Shown in pieces: positions 7,033-14,089 of a DNA stretch of 21,647 nt. Each line of letters starts with the position of its first letter. Position 1 is the first letter of the stretch. The stretch comes from Streptomyces fulvoviolaceus. GTDB lineage: Bacteria; Actinomycetota; Actinomycetes; Streptomycetales; Streptomycetaceae. The stretch spans positions 1 to 21,647 of the forward strand of contig NZ_JOEY01000093.1 in the NCBI RefSeq assembly GCF_000718165.1. Reading direction: 5' to 3'. The notes beneath the pieces were generated by a model. That model ran no database searches. It was not told where the DNA came from and saw only the letters and a program-made list of their open reading frames with translations. The translations under genes were made by a program, and so were the position numbers.

Positions 7033-7982
7033 GCGCCACCGTCCTCGCCGTCGTCCTGTCCCTGTTCTCCTCCGTGGCCTACGCGGCCGCGGCCGTCGCC
7101 CAGGAGCGGCTCGCCTCCCGCAATCCCGGCTCGGGCCTGGCGCGGATGCTGCGCTCGGGCGCGTGGTGGGGGTCCGTCGTACTCAACGCGTCGGCCGCGC
7201 TGCTGCACGTCGTCGCCCTCAAGTACGGCCCGCTGACCGTCGTCCAGCCGCTCGGCGCGCTCACCCTGGTCGCCGCGGTGCCCCTGGGCGCGCGGATCGC
7301 GGGGCGGAAGGTCAGCGCGGTGGAGTGGCGGGGTACCGCCTTCACCCTGCTCGGGCTGGCCGCGATCCTCGTCGTGGCGTCCGGGCCCGCGCCCGAGGAC
7401 GTGCTGAGCGTGCCCGAGGCGCTGATGGTCGCGGCGGCGACGGCGGCACTGATCGGCGCGCTGGCCCGGCGCGGCACCCGGCCCGGACTGCGGCACGCGT
7501 CCGCTTCCGGCCTCGCCTCCGGTGTGGCCTCCGCGCTCACGCAGACGGTGACGGTGGCCGTGACGGACCGCTCGGGTTCGCTGCTCAGCGTCCAGGTGAT
7601 CGGGGTGGCGGTGCTGGTCGCGGCCTTCGCGACGGGCGGGCTGCTGCTGTCGCAGACGGCGTACCGGGGCGGTCTCGGCGCTCCGCTCGCGGTGGTGACG
7701 CTGGCCAATCCGGTGGCCGCCGCGGTGATCGGACTCTCGCTGCTCGGCGAACAGCTGCAGGGCGGCGCGGCCGGAGTGCTCCTCGCGCTGGCGGGGGCGG
7801 GGCTCGCGGCCTGGGGCGTGGTGCTGCTGAGCCGGGTGACACCGGTCGGCATCGAGGACGACGACCACCCGGTGGCGGCCGTACTGGCGCTGGAGCCGCA
7901 CTCGGCGACGGCCGAACCGGCGTTGCGGGACATGAGTGTGCCCCGGCCGTCCGTCGAGCCGGGGCACCTCACACCGCTGTGA
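7029..7982 (+). CDS. EamA/DMT-superfamily permease
   Basis: A hydrophobic protein of 317 residues with roughly nine to ten helices, in two halves like DMT-family permeases. Supporting sequence includes the N-terminal helix ATVLAVVLSLFSSVAYAAAA, ALKYGPLTVVQPLGALTLV (the first-repeat 'PL..v.PL' signature) and LANPVAAAVIGLSLLGEQLQ (the second-repeat 'P..a.ll..l.lgE' signature). Its substrate is unknown; related proteins export amino acids, nucleotide sugars or drugs, or carry Mg2+ (NIPA-like). The ATG at 7029 overlaps the PAP2 stop by 4 nt. The hydrophilic C-terminal tail of about 50 residues, and the last 15 codons in particular, coincide with a strong hairpin. Co-expression with a PAP2 lipid enzyme hints at lipid-linked or surface-metabolite trafficking; this is inference only. 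Confidence 0.87.
   Translation: MSATVLAVVLSLFSSVAYAAAAVAQERLASRNPGSGLARMLRSGAWWGSVVLNASAALLHVVALKYGPLTVVQPLGALTLVAAVPLGARIAGRKVSAVEWRGTAFTLLGLAAILVVASGPAPEDVLSVPEALMVAAATAALIGALARRGTRPGLRHASASGLASGVASALTQTVTVAVTDRSGSLLSVQVIGVAVLVAAFATGGLLLSQTAYRGGLGAPLAVVTLANPVAAAVIGLSLLGEQLQGGAAGVLLALAGAGLAAWGVVLLSRVTPVGIEDDDHPVAAVLALEPHSATAEPALRDMSVPRPSVEPGHLTPL
7938..7967. terminator. Perfect hairpin at the convergent gene ends
   Basis: GTGCCCCGGC (7938-7947) pairs perfectly with GCCGGGGCAC (7958-7967) around a 10-nt loop. It lies inside the last codons of the DMT permease gene, 15 nt before its stop, and about 50 nt past the stop of the convergent scramblase gene. It can therefore act as a shared bidirectional terminator embedded in coding sequence. 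Confidence 0.65.
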
Positions 7983-8022
7983 TCGGGATCAGCCGAACAC
8001 CGCTGTAGGCGGGATCAGCCGA
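7971..8022. repeat. 26-bp tandem duplication spanning both gene ends
   Basis: Bases 7971-7996 and 7997-8022 are adjacent copies of a 26-bp unit beginning ACACCGCTGT and ending GGGATCAGCCGA, differing at about three positions. The first copy holds the stop codon of the DMT gene. The second holds the stop codon of the convergent scramblase gene. A slippage-type duplication at the junction is the simplest explanation. Confidence 0.8.
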
Positions 8023-8875
8023 GGCCGCGCGAGTCCTGCTTGAGCGCGGTGTCGACGGTCAGCGCCGTCGCGACCACCAGGCTCAGCAGCGGCTCGGGCA
8101 GCTGGTAGTGGATCTGCAGGACGTAGTTGTCCGCGGTCGTGAACATCGTCTTGGCGAGGCCTTCCCAGGTCTTGGTGATCCGGGCGACCTCGTTCTCGGC
8201 GTGGTCGACGATCGCGAAGTTCCAGGCCCGCCAGTTCTCCGCCTTGATCGCGCCGACCTGCTGGCCGTTGACGTTCATCGCGAAGTTGATCTTGCCGATC
8301 ATGTTCTGCTGGACGATCTCGCCCACCGTCGAGCCGTCCGGACGCTGCACGATCACCCGCGACTTGAGGAACTTCGCGGGCCGGGTCAGCAGGAGCACCG
8401 GCTGGCCGTAGGCGTCGCGGATCTCCAGCTTGTGGGTCAGGAACTGGTCGACGCTGGCGACGAAGCGCAGGGCCTTCTTCAGCGCGCTCTGCCCGACCTG
8501 GATGACCGAGCCGACCTGGGTGCCCTGCTGGTTCATGACCTTGTACTCGTTGGTCAGCTCGATCAGCTTGGCCTTCTGGTTCACCACCAGGACCGGCTCG
8601 GTGAACAGCGTGCCGCCGCCGGCGCCGCTCTGTGCGACGCCGGCCTGCTGATGCACCTGACGCTGCACCCGCGGGTCGGGTCCGGCCTGCTGCTGCGGCA
8701 TCTGCGGTGCCTGCTGCACCGGCTGGGCCGGTACGCCCTGAGCCTGTCCCGCCGCCTGCTGCTGGTCCGCGTTGGTGTGCTGGGTCCACTGCGCGCCGTC
8801 CCAGTAACGGAGCGTCTGGGGCGCCCCGTGCGGATCGGGGTACCAGCCTGCAGGAGTGTTCGAATGCGTGGTCAC
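8015..8875 (-). CDS. DUF2510 - LURP-one/phospholipid scramblase-like fusion protein
   Basis: A 286-residue soluble protein. Residues 8-32 are a DUF2510 module (AGWYPDPHG...LRYWDGAQWT). A Gln/Pro/Ala-rich linker (about 35-78) follows, then a LURP-one/Tubby-like beta-barrel domain (about 85-275) with repeated strands such as LEIRDAYGQPVLLLTRP and VIVQRPDGSTVGEIVQ, typical of the scramblase-related family. The C-terminal hydrophobic helix LLSLVVATALTVDTAL is the analogue of the buried helix of the Tubby fold and may be mistaken for a membrane anchor. Eukaryotic scramblases move phospholipids; the bacterial role is not established. The start is GTG at 8875 with only a weak upstream GGGGTA. It converges with the DMT gene and shares a duplicated junction with it. 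Confidence 0.85.
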   Translation of the reverse strand: MTTHSNTPAGWYPDPHGAPQTLRYWDGAQWTQHTNADQQQAAGQAQGVPAQPVQQAPQMPQQQAGPDPRVQRQVHQQAGVAQSGAGGGTLFTEPVLVVNQKAKLIELTNEYKVMNQQGTQVGSVIQVGQSALKKALRFVASVDQFLTHKLEIRDAYGQPVLLLTRPAKFLKSRVIVQRPDGSTVGEIVQQNMIGKINFAMNVNGQQVGAIKAENWRAWNFAIVDHAENEVARITKTWEGLAKTMFTTADNYVLQIHYQLPEPLLSLVVATALTVDTALKQDSRGLG

Positions 8876-8953
8876 CGGGGCACACTACCCCGGGACCATC
8901 GGTATCTGGCCAGTCCCCTCGACAGGGCGTTCATCAGGCCTTTACCGCATCTT

Positions 8954-11008
8954 TTACTTCGCACCCAGCGCCGGGTCACTGACCCCGGGACGCCCGTTCT
9001 CGACATGTCCGGCGAATCGCCTGAGGAACGCCGGGTCGGCGTCGGACGTGACGGTCAGGTCGTACCAACGCCCGCTGCCCGCGAGGCCGAAGGTGTGCCG
9101 GACGGTGGCGCCCGACCGCACGGTGAAGGTCCTGGCCGGCTCGCCGTAGCCGCTGCTCGCCGTCAAACGCACCGTGCCGGAGCCCTTGTTGGTGAAGGTC
9201 AGCTCGACCTCGTCGCCGGTGTGCCGGGCGGTGACCTCGGGTCCGGCGGTCTTGTTCGGGCCCTTGAAGACGCGCAGGAAGCCGTTGGGGCCGTGCACGG
9301 TCAGGTCGTACGAGCCCTTCGAGTACGCCGAGTTCCAGGTGTCCGACACGGCCTTGCCGGCCTCGGTGGTGTAACTCCACGGGCCGTCGGTGCGGTTGCC
9401 GGACGTCACCAGGAACGCAGCACCGGCCTTGCCGCCGGAGGCGAAGGTGAGCGTGAACTTCCCGGCCGCGGTGTCGGCCGAACCGTCCACGCGCGGCGCG
9501 TACTTGAGCGGCCGGGCCGGACGCAGACCGCGCTCCTGTCCGGGCAGGACCGGGTTGGCGGGCGGGGTCGGCACGTAGTCGGGGTGGCGTTCACGGTCCG
9601 GCGGCTCGTAGCCGTCGGTGTCCGGGAGGGCGACCGGCTTGACGTCCTTGCGGGAGAAGTCGAAGGCCGAGGTGAGGTCGCCGGAGATCGCGCGCCGCCA
9701 GGGCGAGATGTTCGGCTCGTGCACACCGAAGCGGCGCTCCATGAACCGGATGATCGAGGTGTGGTCGAGCGTCTCGGAGCAGACGTAACCGCCCTTGCTC
9801 CAGGGCGAGACGACGAGCATCGGCACCCGCTGGCCGAGCCCGTACGCACCGGCGACGTGCCCGCTGTCGCCCGCGAACAGGTCGGGGCCGACGTCGACCG
9901 TGGACTTGCCCTGCGCGTCGGAGGCGGGCGGGAACGGCGGGACCATGTGGTCGAAGAAGCCGTCGTTCTCGTCGTAGGTGATGAACAGGGCCGTCTTCGC
10001 CCAGACCGCCGGGTCGGAGGTGAGCGCGTCGAGCACCTGGGCGATGTACCAGGCGCCGTAGTTGGCGGGCCAGTTGGGGTGCTCGGTGAAGGCCTCGGGG
10101 GCGACGATCCAGGAGATCTGGGGCAGCTTGCCGCCCTTGACATCGGCCTTCAGCTGGTCGAAGTAGCCCTCGCCCTTGGTGTAGTCGGTGCCGGTGCGGG
10201 CCTTGTCGTACAGCGGGTCGCCGGGCTGGGCGTTCCGGTACTGGTTGAAGTAGAGCAGCGAGTTGTCGCCGTAGTTGCCGCGGTAGGCGTCCTGGATCCA
10301 GCCCCAGCTGCCGTTCGCGTCGAGGCCGTCGCCGACGTCCTGGTAGATCTTCCAGGAGACGCCCGCCTCTTCGAGCCGCTCGGGGTACGTGGTCCAGCCG
10401 TAGCCGACCTCGTCGTTGCCGAGGACCGGGCCGCCGCCGGTGCCGTCGTTGCCCGTGTAGCCCGTCCACATGTAGTAGCGGTTCGGGTCGGTGGAGCCGA
10501 TGAACGAGCAGTGGTAGGCGTCGCAGACGGTGAAGGAGTCGGCGAGGGCGTAGTGGAAGGGGATGTCCTCACGGTTCAGGTACGCCATCGTCGTGGAGCC
10601 CTTGGACGGGACCCACTTGTCGTACTTGCCCGAGTTGACGGCGGCATGTCCGTCGTTCCAGCCGTGCGGGAGGTCCTCGAGGAAGGCCATGCCCAGGTCG
10701 TCGGCGTCCGGGTGGAAGGGCAGGACGTCCTTGCCGCTGCCGTCCGCCTGGTGCCACACCGACGTGCCGTTCGCCTGCGTCACCGGCCGCGGGTCGCCGA
10801 AGCCGCGGACGCCGCGGAGCGAGCCGAAGTAGTGATCGAAGGAACGGTTCTCCTGCATCAGGACGACGATGTGCTCGACGTCCTCGATCGTCCCCGTGCG
10901 GTGGTGGGCCGGGAGCGCGGCGGCGCGCTGGATGCTGTTCGACAGCGCGGTGAAAGCGGTCGTGGCGCCCGCGAGTTGCAGGAATCTGCGCCGATTGACT
11001 TCGGGCAT
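8954..11008 (-). CDS. Secreted phospholipase C, phosphocholine-specific type (Tat substrate)
   Basis: A 684-residue exported enzyme that hydrolyses phospholipids such as phosphatidylcholine to diacylglycerol and a phosphorylated head group, releasing phosphate or carbon sources. Residues 5-12 are a twin-arginine signal (NRRRFLQL) followed by a hydrophobic stretch to about residue 32. The phosphoesterase domain (PF04185 type) carries ENRSFDHYFG (53-62, metal/nucleophile region), FIGSTDPNRYYMWTG and YDENDGFFDHM near residue 345. The last ~220 residues match paired C-terminal beta domains (DUF756 type), seen as two repeats of a ...TVHGPNGFLR / LTVTSDADPAFLRRF ending. The ATG at 11008 has GAAGAGG about 9 nt upstream. 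It appears monocistronic, 78 nt upstream of the scramblase-like gene on the same strand. Related Streptomyces enzymes are phosphate-starvation regulated, but I see no convincing PHO box. Confidence 0.93.
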   Translation of the reverse strand: MPEVNRRRFLQLAGATTAFTALSNSIQRAAALPAHHRTGTIEDVEHIVVLMQENRSFDHYFGSLRGVRGFGDPRPVTQANGTSVWHQADGSGKDVLPFHPDADDLGMAFLEDLPHGWNDGHAAVNSGKYDKWVPSKGSTTMAYLNREDIPFHYALADSFTVCDAYHCSFIGSTDPNRYYMWTGYTGNDGTGGGPVLGNDEVGYGWTTYPERLEEAGVSWKIYQDVGDGLDANGSWGWIQDAYRGNYGDNSLLYFNQYRNAQPGDPLYDKARTGTDYTKGEGYFDQLKADVKGGKLPQISWIVAPEAFTEHPNWPANYGAWYIAQVLDALTSDPAVWAKTALFITYDENDGFFDHMVPPFPPASDAQGKSTVDVGPDLFAGDSGHVAGAYGLGQRVPMLVVSPWSKGGYVCSETLDHTSIIRFMERRFGVHEPNISPWRRAISGDLTSAFDFSRKDVKPVALPDTDGYEPPDRERHPDYVPTPPANPVLPGQERGLRPARPLKYAPRVDGSADTAAGKFTLTFASGGKAGAAFLVTSGNRTDGPWSYTTEAGKAVSDTWNSAYSKGSYDLTVHGPNGFLRVFKGPNKTAGPEVTARHTGDEVELTFTNKGSGTVRLTASSGYGEPARTFTVRSGATVRHTFGLAGSGRWYDLTVTSDADPAFLRRFAGHVENGRPGVSDPALGAK

Positions 11009-11179
11009 GGGTGGGTGCCTCTTCTCATCCTGAGGTGCGGATGGCCGGAACATGACGGAATACGCGCGGTGCGAGTGTTCCAAGAGCACCAAACGTCAGG
11101 GAAGGGTCTGGTGGCGCTGATGTGAAAGTCGTCGGTACGGCAGGTGTGCCGGGTCCGCGGTCAGGGGATGGTCGCGATC

Positions 11180-12484
11180 ATGACAGAGACGACGCGCGCG
11201 GAATCCTCGCCTTCTCCGCCTCCCCCACCGACGAAACGGCCCGTCCGCCAGCTCCTCGCCGCCTCCGTGGGCAATGCCGTGGAGTGGTACGACTGGTACG
11301 CCTACACGTTTCTGGCCACCTACATCGCCACCGCGGTCTTTCCCGAGAGCGCGGACAACTCGCTGGTGCCGCTGCTGTCGACGTTCGCGGTCTTCGCGGT
11401 GGGCTTCTTCATGCGGCCGGTCGGCGGGCTGCTGATGGGCGCGGTCGCGGACCGGCACGGACGGCGGGCCGCGCTGACGGTCACGATTCTGCTGATGGGC
11501 GGCAGCAGTCTGCTGGTCGGGCTGACCCCGACCTACGCGGCCGCCGGCGTCCTCGCACCCGTGGTCCTGGTCCTCGCGCGGCTGCTCCAAGGGCTGTCGG
11601 TGGGCGGGGAGTTCGCGGCCTCGACGACTTTTCTGGTGGAGTCGGCGGGGCCCGGCAGGCGCGGGCTGTTCTCCAGTTTCCAGTACGTGTCGACGACCGC
11701 CGGGCAGCTTGTCGCGTCCGGCATCGCGACGCTGCTCGTGGACACGCTGAGCGACGGGCAGATGAACGGCTGGGGCTGGCGGATCCCGTTCGTCCTCGGG
11801 GCCGTACTGAGCCTGGTCGGGTTCTGGATCCGGCAGGGCGCCCAGGAGACACGGAGCGAGGAGCAGCAACAGGCGCCGCGTCCCGGCCTGTTGGAGGCGC
11901 TGCGCCGCCATCCGCGCGAGTCCCTGCTGATCTGCGGCATCACGGCGGGCGGCACGATCGCCTACTACACGTGGACGTCGTACCTGCCGACGTACGCCGA
12001 ACTCAACACGGGCATCGACAAGTCGGACGCCCTGCTCGCCGGCACGATCTCGCTCGCCTTCTTCGGCCTGCTCCAACCGCTCGGCGGGCTGCTCTCCGAC
12101 CGCTTCGGCCGCCGGCCGCTGCTGCTCTTCTTCGGCCTGGGCTTCGCCCTGCTGAGCGTGCCGCTGCTGCACTCCCTGAGCGACTCCTTCGCGGTGCTGC
12201 TGCTCGTCCAGTGTGCGGGCATGGTCATGCTGACCGGCTTCACTTCGATCAGCGCGGCCGTGAACGCGGAGGTGTTCCCGCCCCGGGTGCGGGCGGCCGG
12301 CATCGGATTCCCCTACTCGCTCACGGTCGCGCTGTTCGGCGGGACGGCGCCGTATGTGGGCACGCTCTTCAAGGAGTTGGGCCACTCGGGGATCTTCCCG
12401 TGGTACGTGGCCGCCCTCTGTCTCCTGTCCTCGCTGGTGTACCTGCGACTGCCCGAAACGGCGCACAAGCCGCTACGGCGCTGA
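11180..12484 (+). CDS. MFS transporter, MHS type (KgtP/ShiA-like organic acid:H+ symporter)
   Basis: A 434-residue membrane protein with 12 predicted helices. MHS-family signatures are SVGNAVEWYDWYAYTFLA (helix 1), GAVADRHGRRAAL (loop 2-3), LLQGLSVGGEFAAS (helix 4), WGWRIPFVLG (helix 6) and LLSDRFGRRPLLLF (loop 8-9). It resembles alpha-ketoglutarate/shikimate permeases more than the first MFS protein in this window does; the actual substrate is unknown. The ATG at 11180 is chosen because the conserved-type Ser/Pro-rich leader starts there. ATG 11168 and GTG-type starts further up remain possible, and the GGGG upstream is poorly spaced. It diverges from the phospholipase C gene. It converges with the glycoside operon, overlapping its last gene by 12 bp, so it is not co-transcribed with that operon but may share its physiology. 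Confidence 0.9.
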   Translation: MTETTRAESSPSPPPPPTKRPVRQLLAASVGNAVEWYDWYAYTFLATYIATAVFPESADNSLVPLLSTFAVFAVGFFMRPVGGLLMGAVADRHGRRAALTVTILLMGGSSLLVGLTPTYAAAGVLAPVVLVLARLLQGLSVGGEFAASTTFLVESAGPGRRGLFSSFQYVSTTAGQLVASGIATLLVDTLSDGQMNGWGWRIPFVLGAVLSLVGFWIRQGAQETRSEEQQQAPRPGLLEALRRHPRESLLICGITAGGTIAYYTWTSYLPTYAELNTGIDKSDALLAGTISLAFFGLLQPLGGLLSDRFGRRPLLLFFGLGFALLSVPLLHSLSDSFAVLLLVQCAGMVMLTGFTSISAAVNAEVFPPRVRAAGIGFPYSLTVALFGGTAPYVGTLFKELGHSGIFPWYVAALCLLSSLVYLRLPETAHKPLRR

Positions 12485-13405
12485 GGTCCACCGCTCCGCC
12501 ACGGCCTTCCCCGCCCGCAGCGCGGCCACCGGGTCGGCCGCCTCGTCGAGTTCGATGAGCACGGTGTCCGCGCCGGGCGTCCGGGACATCGCGTCGGCCC
12601 AGCCCCGCCAGTCCACGATGCCCGTGCCCAGTTCGGTCATGTAGGGCTGCTGCTGGGCGAAGACCGTGTCGTCGATGGTGAGTTCGACGTCGATCGGCTG
12701 CACCGCGTCCTTCCAGTGGGCCAATGCGATGCGCTGGGAGTGGCGTCGCGCGACCGCGACGGGGTCGCCTCCGCCGAGGGCGATGTGACAGGAGTCGGGG
12801 CACAGCCACACATAGCGCGGGTCGGTCAGCGCCATGAACAGGTCGATGTCCCGCTCGTACCAGAGGGTGCTGTTGGACTCCGTGTGGAAGGCGAGCTTCA
12901 CCCCGTGCCGGGCGACGGCCTCACCGACCACATGGGCGATGTCGGCCATCCGCGTCATGTACCCGGCGTCGACGAAGAAGGGCGGGCTCGTCCCGAAGGT
13001 CGTCCTCATCGGCAGCCCTGCGACGAGGAGTTCGGCGCCCGCCTCCGCGAGAAAGGCCGCGCGGCGCTCGGCGTCGGCGACGATCGCGGGCAGGTTGTCG
13101 CCGTGCCGCCAGTCGGGGGCGTCGCTGCCGGCGATGAAGGCGCTCACGACGGACAGGCCGCGGGCCTCCAGTTCACGACGGAAGGAGGCCGCGCTGCCGA
13201 AGGCCCGCAGGGCCGAGTCGATGTCGCCGGGCGCGAAGGTCAGCTCGATGCCGGTGACACCGGCTTCGGCGAGAGCGTCCATCACCCGCGCCCAGAAGCT
13301 CTCGGGGTTCGTCAGGGCCCAGTCGCGCACGGCGTCGCCGGAGTCCAGGCCCCAGAAGTCCGGGTGGTAGAAGGTGATGACGTCGGTCGCGAAAGCGGGC
13401 GTCAT
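12473..13405 (-). CDS. TIM-barrel sugar (phosphate) isomerase/epimerase-like enzyme, AP_endonuc_2 fold
   Basis: A 310-residue (beta/alpha)8 protein. Putative metal ligands in the family order are Glu176 (AFHTESNST), Asp204 and His207 (CPDSCHIALGG), His230 (ALAHWKD) and Glu285/287 (VLIELDEA). GTGIVDWRGWADAM at 260-273 is the usual substrate-loop region. The fold covers xylose-isomerase-like, IolE/IolH-like, 3-keto-sugar lyase/epimerase-like and DgpC/CarC C-glycoside-cleaving subunits. Being last in an operon with a pyranose-oxidase-like flavoenzyme, I favour action on an oxidised (keto) sugar or keto-glycoside. The ATG at 13405 overlaps the deaminase stop (ATGA). It is served by GGAGGGG (13410-13416), itself the last copy of a 21-bp repeat. 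The exact reaction is not determined. Confidence 0.85.
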   Translation of the reverse strand: MTPAFATDVITFYHPDFWGLDSGDAVRDWALTNPESFWARVMDALAEAGVTGIELTFAPGDIDSALRAFGSAASFRRELEARGLSVVSAFIAGSDAPDWRHGDNLPAIVADAERRAAFLAEAGAELLVAGLPMRTTFGTSPPFFVDAGYMTRMADIAHVVGEAVARHGVKLAFHTESNSTLWYERDIDLFMALTDPRYVWLCPDSCHIALGGGDPVAVARRHSQRIALAHWKDAVQPIDVELTIDDTVFAQQQPYMTELGTGIVDWRGWADAMSRTPGADTVLIELDEAADPVAALRAGKAVAERWTSAP

Positions 13406-14076
13406 TCGGCCCCTCCACGGACGTTTTCGGCCCCTCCGCGGGCGTTTTCGGCCCCTCCGCGGGCGTTTTCGGCCCCTCCGCGGGCGTTGTAGACGACGAT
13501 GTCGTCGGCCGCGTCGACGGCCTCCCGGTAGTTGCGGAAGACGGCAAGGGCCTCGTCCCGGAGCACATCTCCTACGACCTTGATCCTGCGTGCCTCGAAC
13601 TGCTCGGCCCAGTCCGCGCCGAGCGGGCCCTCGTCGAACGTGGTGATCTCCTCCAGTTCCGGGCCCTCGCCGGCGACCACGAGACCACGCACCCCGGACC
13701 ACATCGTGGCGCCGTAACACTGGATGCAGGGACGCCAGTTGACGACGAGCTCGTGGGCCGGCAAGCCGTCGCCGCCGAGGTCCCAGCCGCCGGTCGCCGT
13801 CTGGGCGAGGCCGAGGGCGACGACCTCGGCGTGCGCGCTGGAGATGCCGGAGGCGAGCACGACGTTCACACCGACGGAGACGATCCGGCCGGTGTCCTGT
13901 TCGGCGACGAGCGCGGCGAACGGGCCGCCGTTGCCCTCGCGCCAGTTGCGGTCGGCGAGCCGGTGCACGAGACGCATGCGGTCGTCGCGGTCGGGAAGGA
14001 CGGCGGGCACGTCGGCCAGTTCGTCGTCGATCCAGGCCGGCAGGGCGACGCGGTATTCCTTCGCGATGTCGATCAC
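13402..14076 (-). CDS. Nucleoside/base deaminase, cytidine deaminase-like (CMP/dCMP zinc-binding) fold
   Basis: A 224-residue zinc-dependent deaminase of the TadA/guanine deaminase group (COG0590-like). The zinc motifs are HAE at 82-84 (SSAHAEVVALG, with the proton-shuttling Glu84) and PCIQC at 116-120 (Cys117 and Cys120). The N-terminal ~45 residues precede the usual core GGPFAALVAE. Such enzymes hydrolytically remove an amino group from cytosine, guanine, adenine or similar aminated heterocycles. Finding one inside a sugar-uptake operon suggests an amino-bearing aglycone or nucleoside-type substrate (inference). The C-terminus is odd: residues 197-224 are four copies of N(A/V)RGGAE encoded by a 21-bp DNA repeat. 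It starts at GTG 14076 with GAGAGG about 10 nt upstream, 13 nt after the flavoenzyme stop. It overlaps the TIM-barrel gene by 4 nt. Confidence 0.88.
   Translation of the reverse strand: MIDIAKEYRVALPAWIDDELADVPAVLPDRDDRMRLVHRLADRNWREGNGGPFAALVAEQDTGRIVSVGVNVVLASGISSAHAEVVALGLAQTATGGWDLGGDGLPAHELVVNWRPCIQCYGATMWSGVRGLVVAGEGPELEEITTFDEGPLGADWAEQFEARRIKVVGDVLRDEALAVFRNYREAVDAADDIVVYNARGGAENARGGAENARGGAENVRGGAE
13405..13488 (-). repeat. Four-copy 21-bp tandem repeat carrying repeated Shine-Dalgarno sequences
   Basis: Four contiguous 21-bp units (13405-13425, 13426-13446, 13447-13467, 13468-13488). Three are identical and the one nearest the TIM-barrel start differs at two bases. On the minus strand each unit contains GGAGGGGCCGA. 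In the last unit this is followed directly by the ATG of the TIM-barrel gene. The same DNA encodes the N(A/V)RGGAE heptad tail of the deaminase. Confidence 0.95.
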
Positions 14077-14089
14077 TCGTCGATTCCTC

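Noticed and set aside
11041..11081. PHO box or operator upstream of phospholipase C (GGAACA...TGTTCC, TATTCC/TGTTCC direct repeats)
   Set aside because: The half-sites are short, the spacing (23 nt) is long, and the direct repeats do not match the GTTCACC-type consensus.
8108..11125. 1005-codon plus-strand open frame
   Set aside because: It covers the scramblase-like and phospholipase C genes in antisense. The translation is repetitive Val/Arg/Gly-rich, a known artefact of high-GC third positions.
13405..13488. CRISPR-like array
   Set aside because: The 21-bp units are contiguous with no spacers and are in-frame coding repeats.
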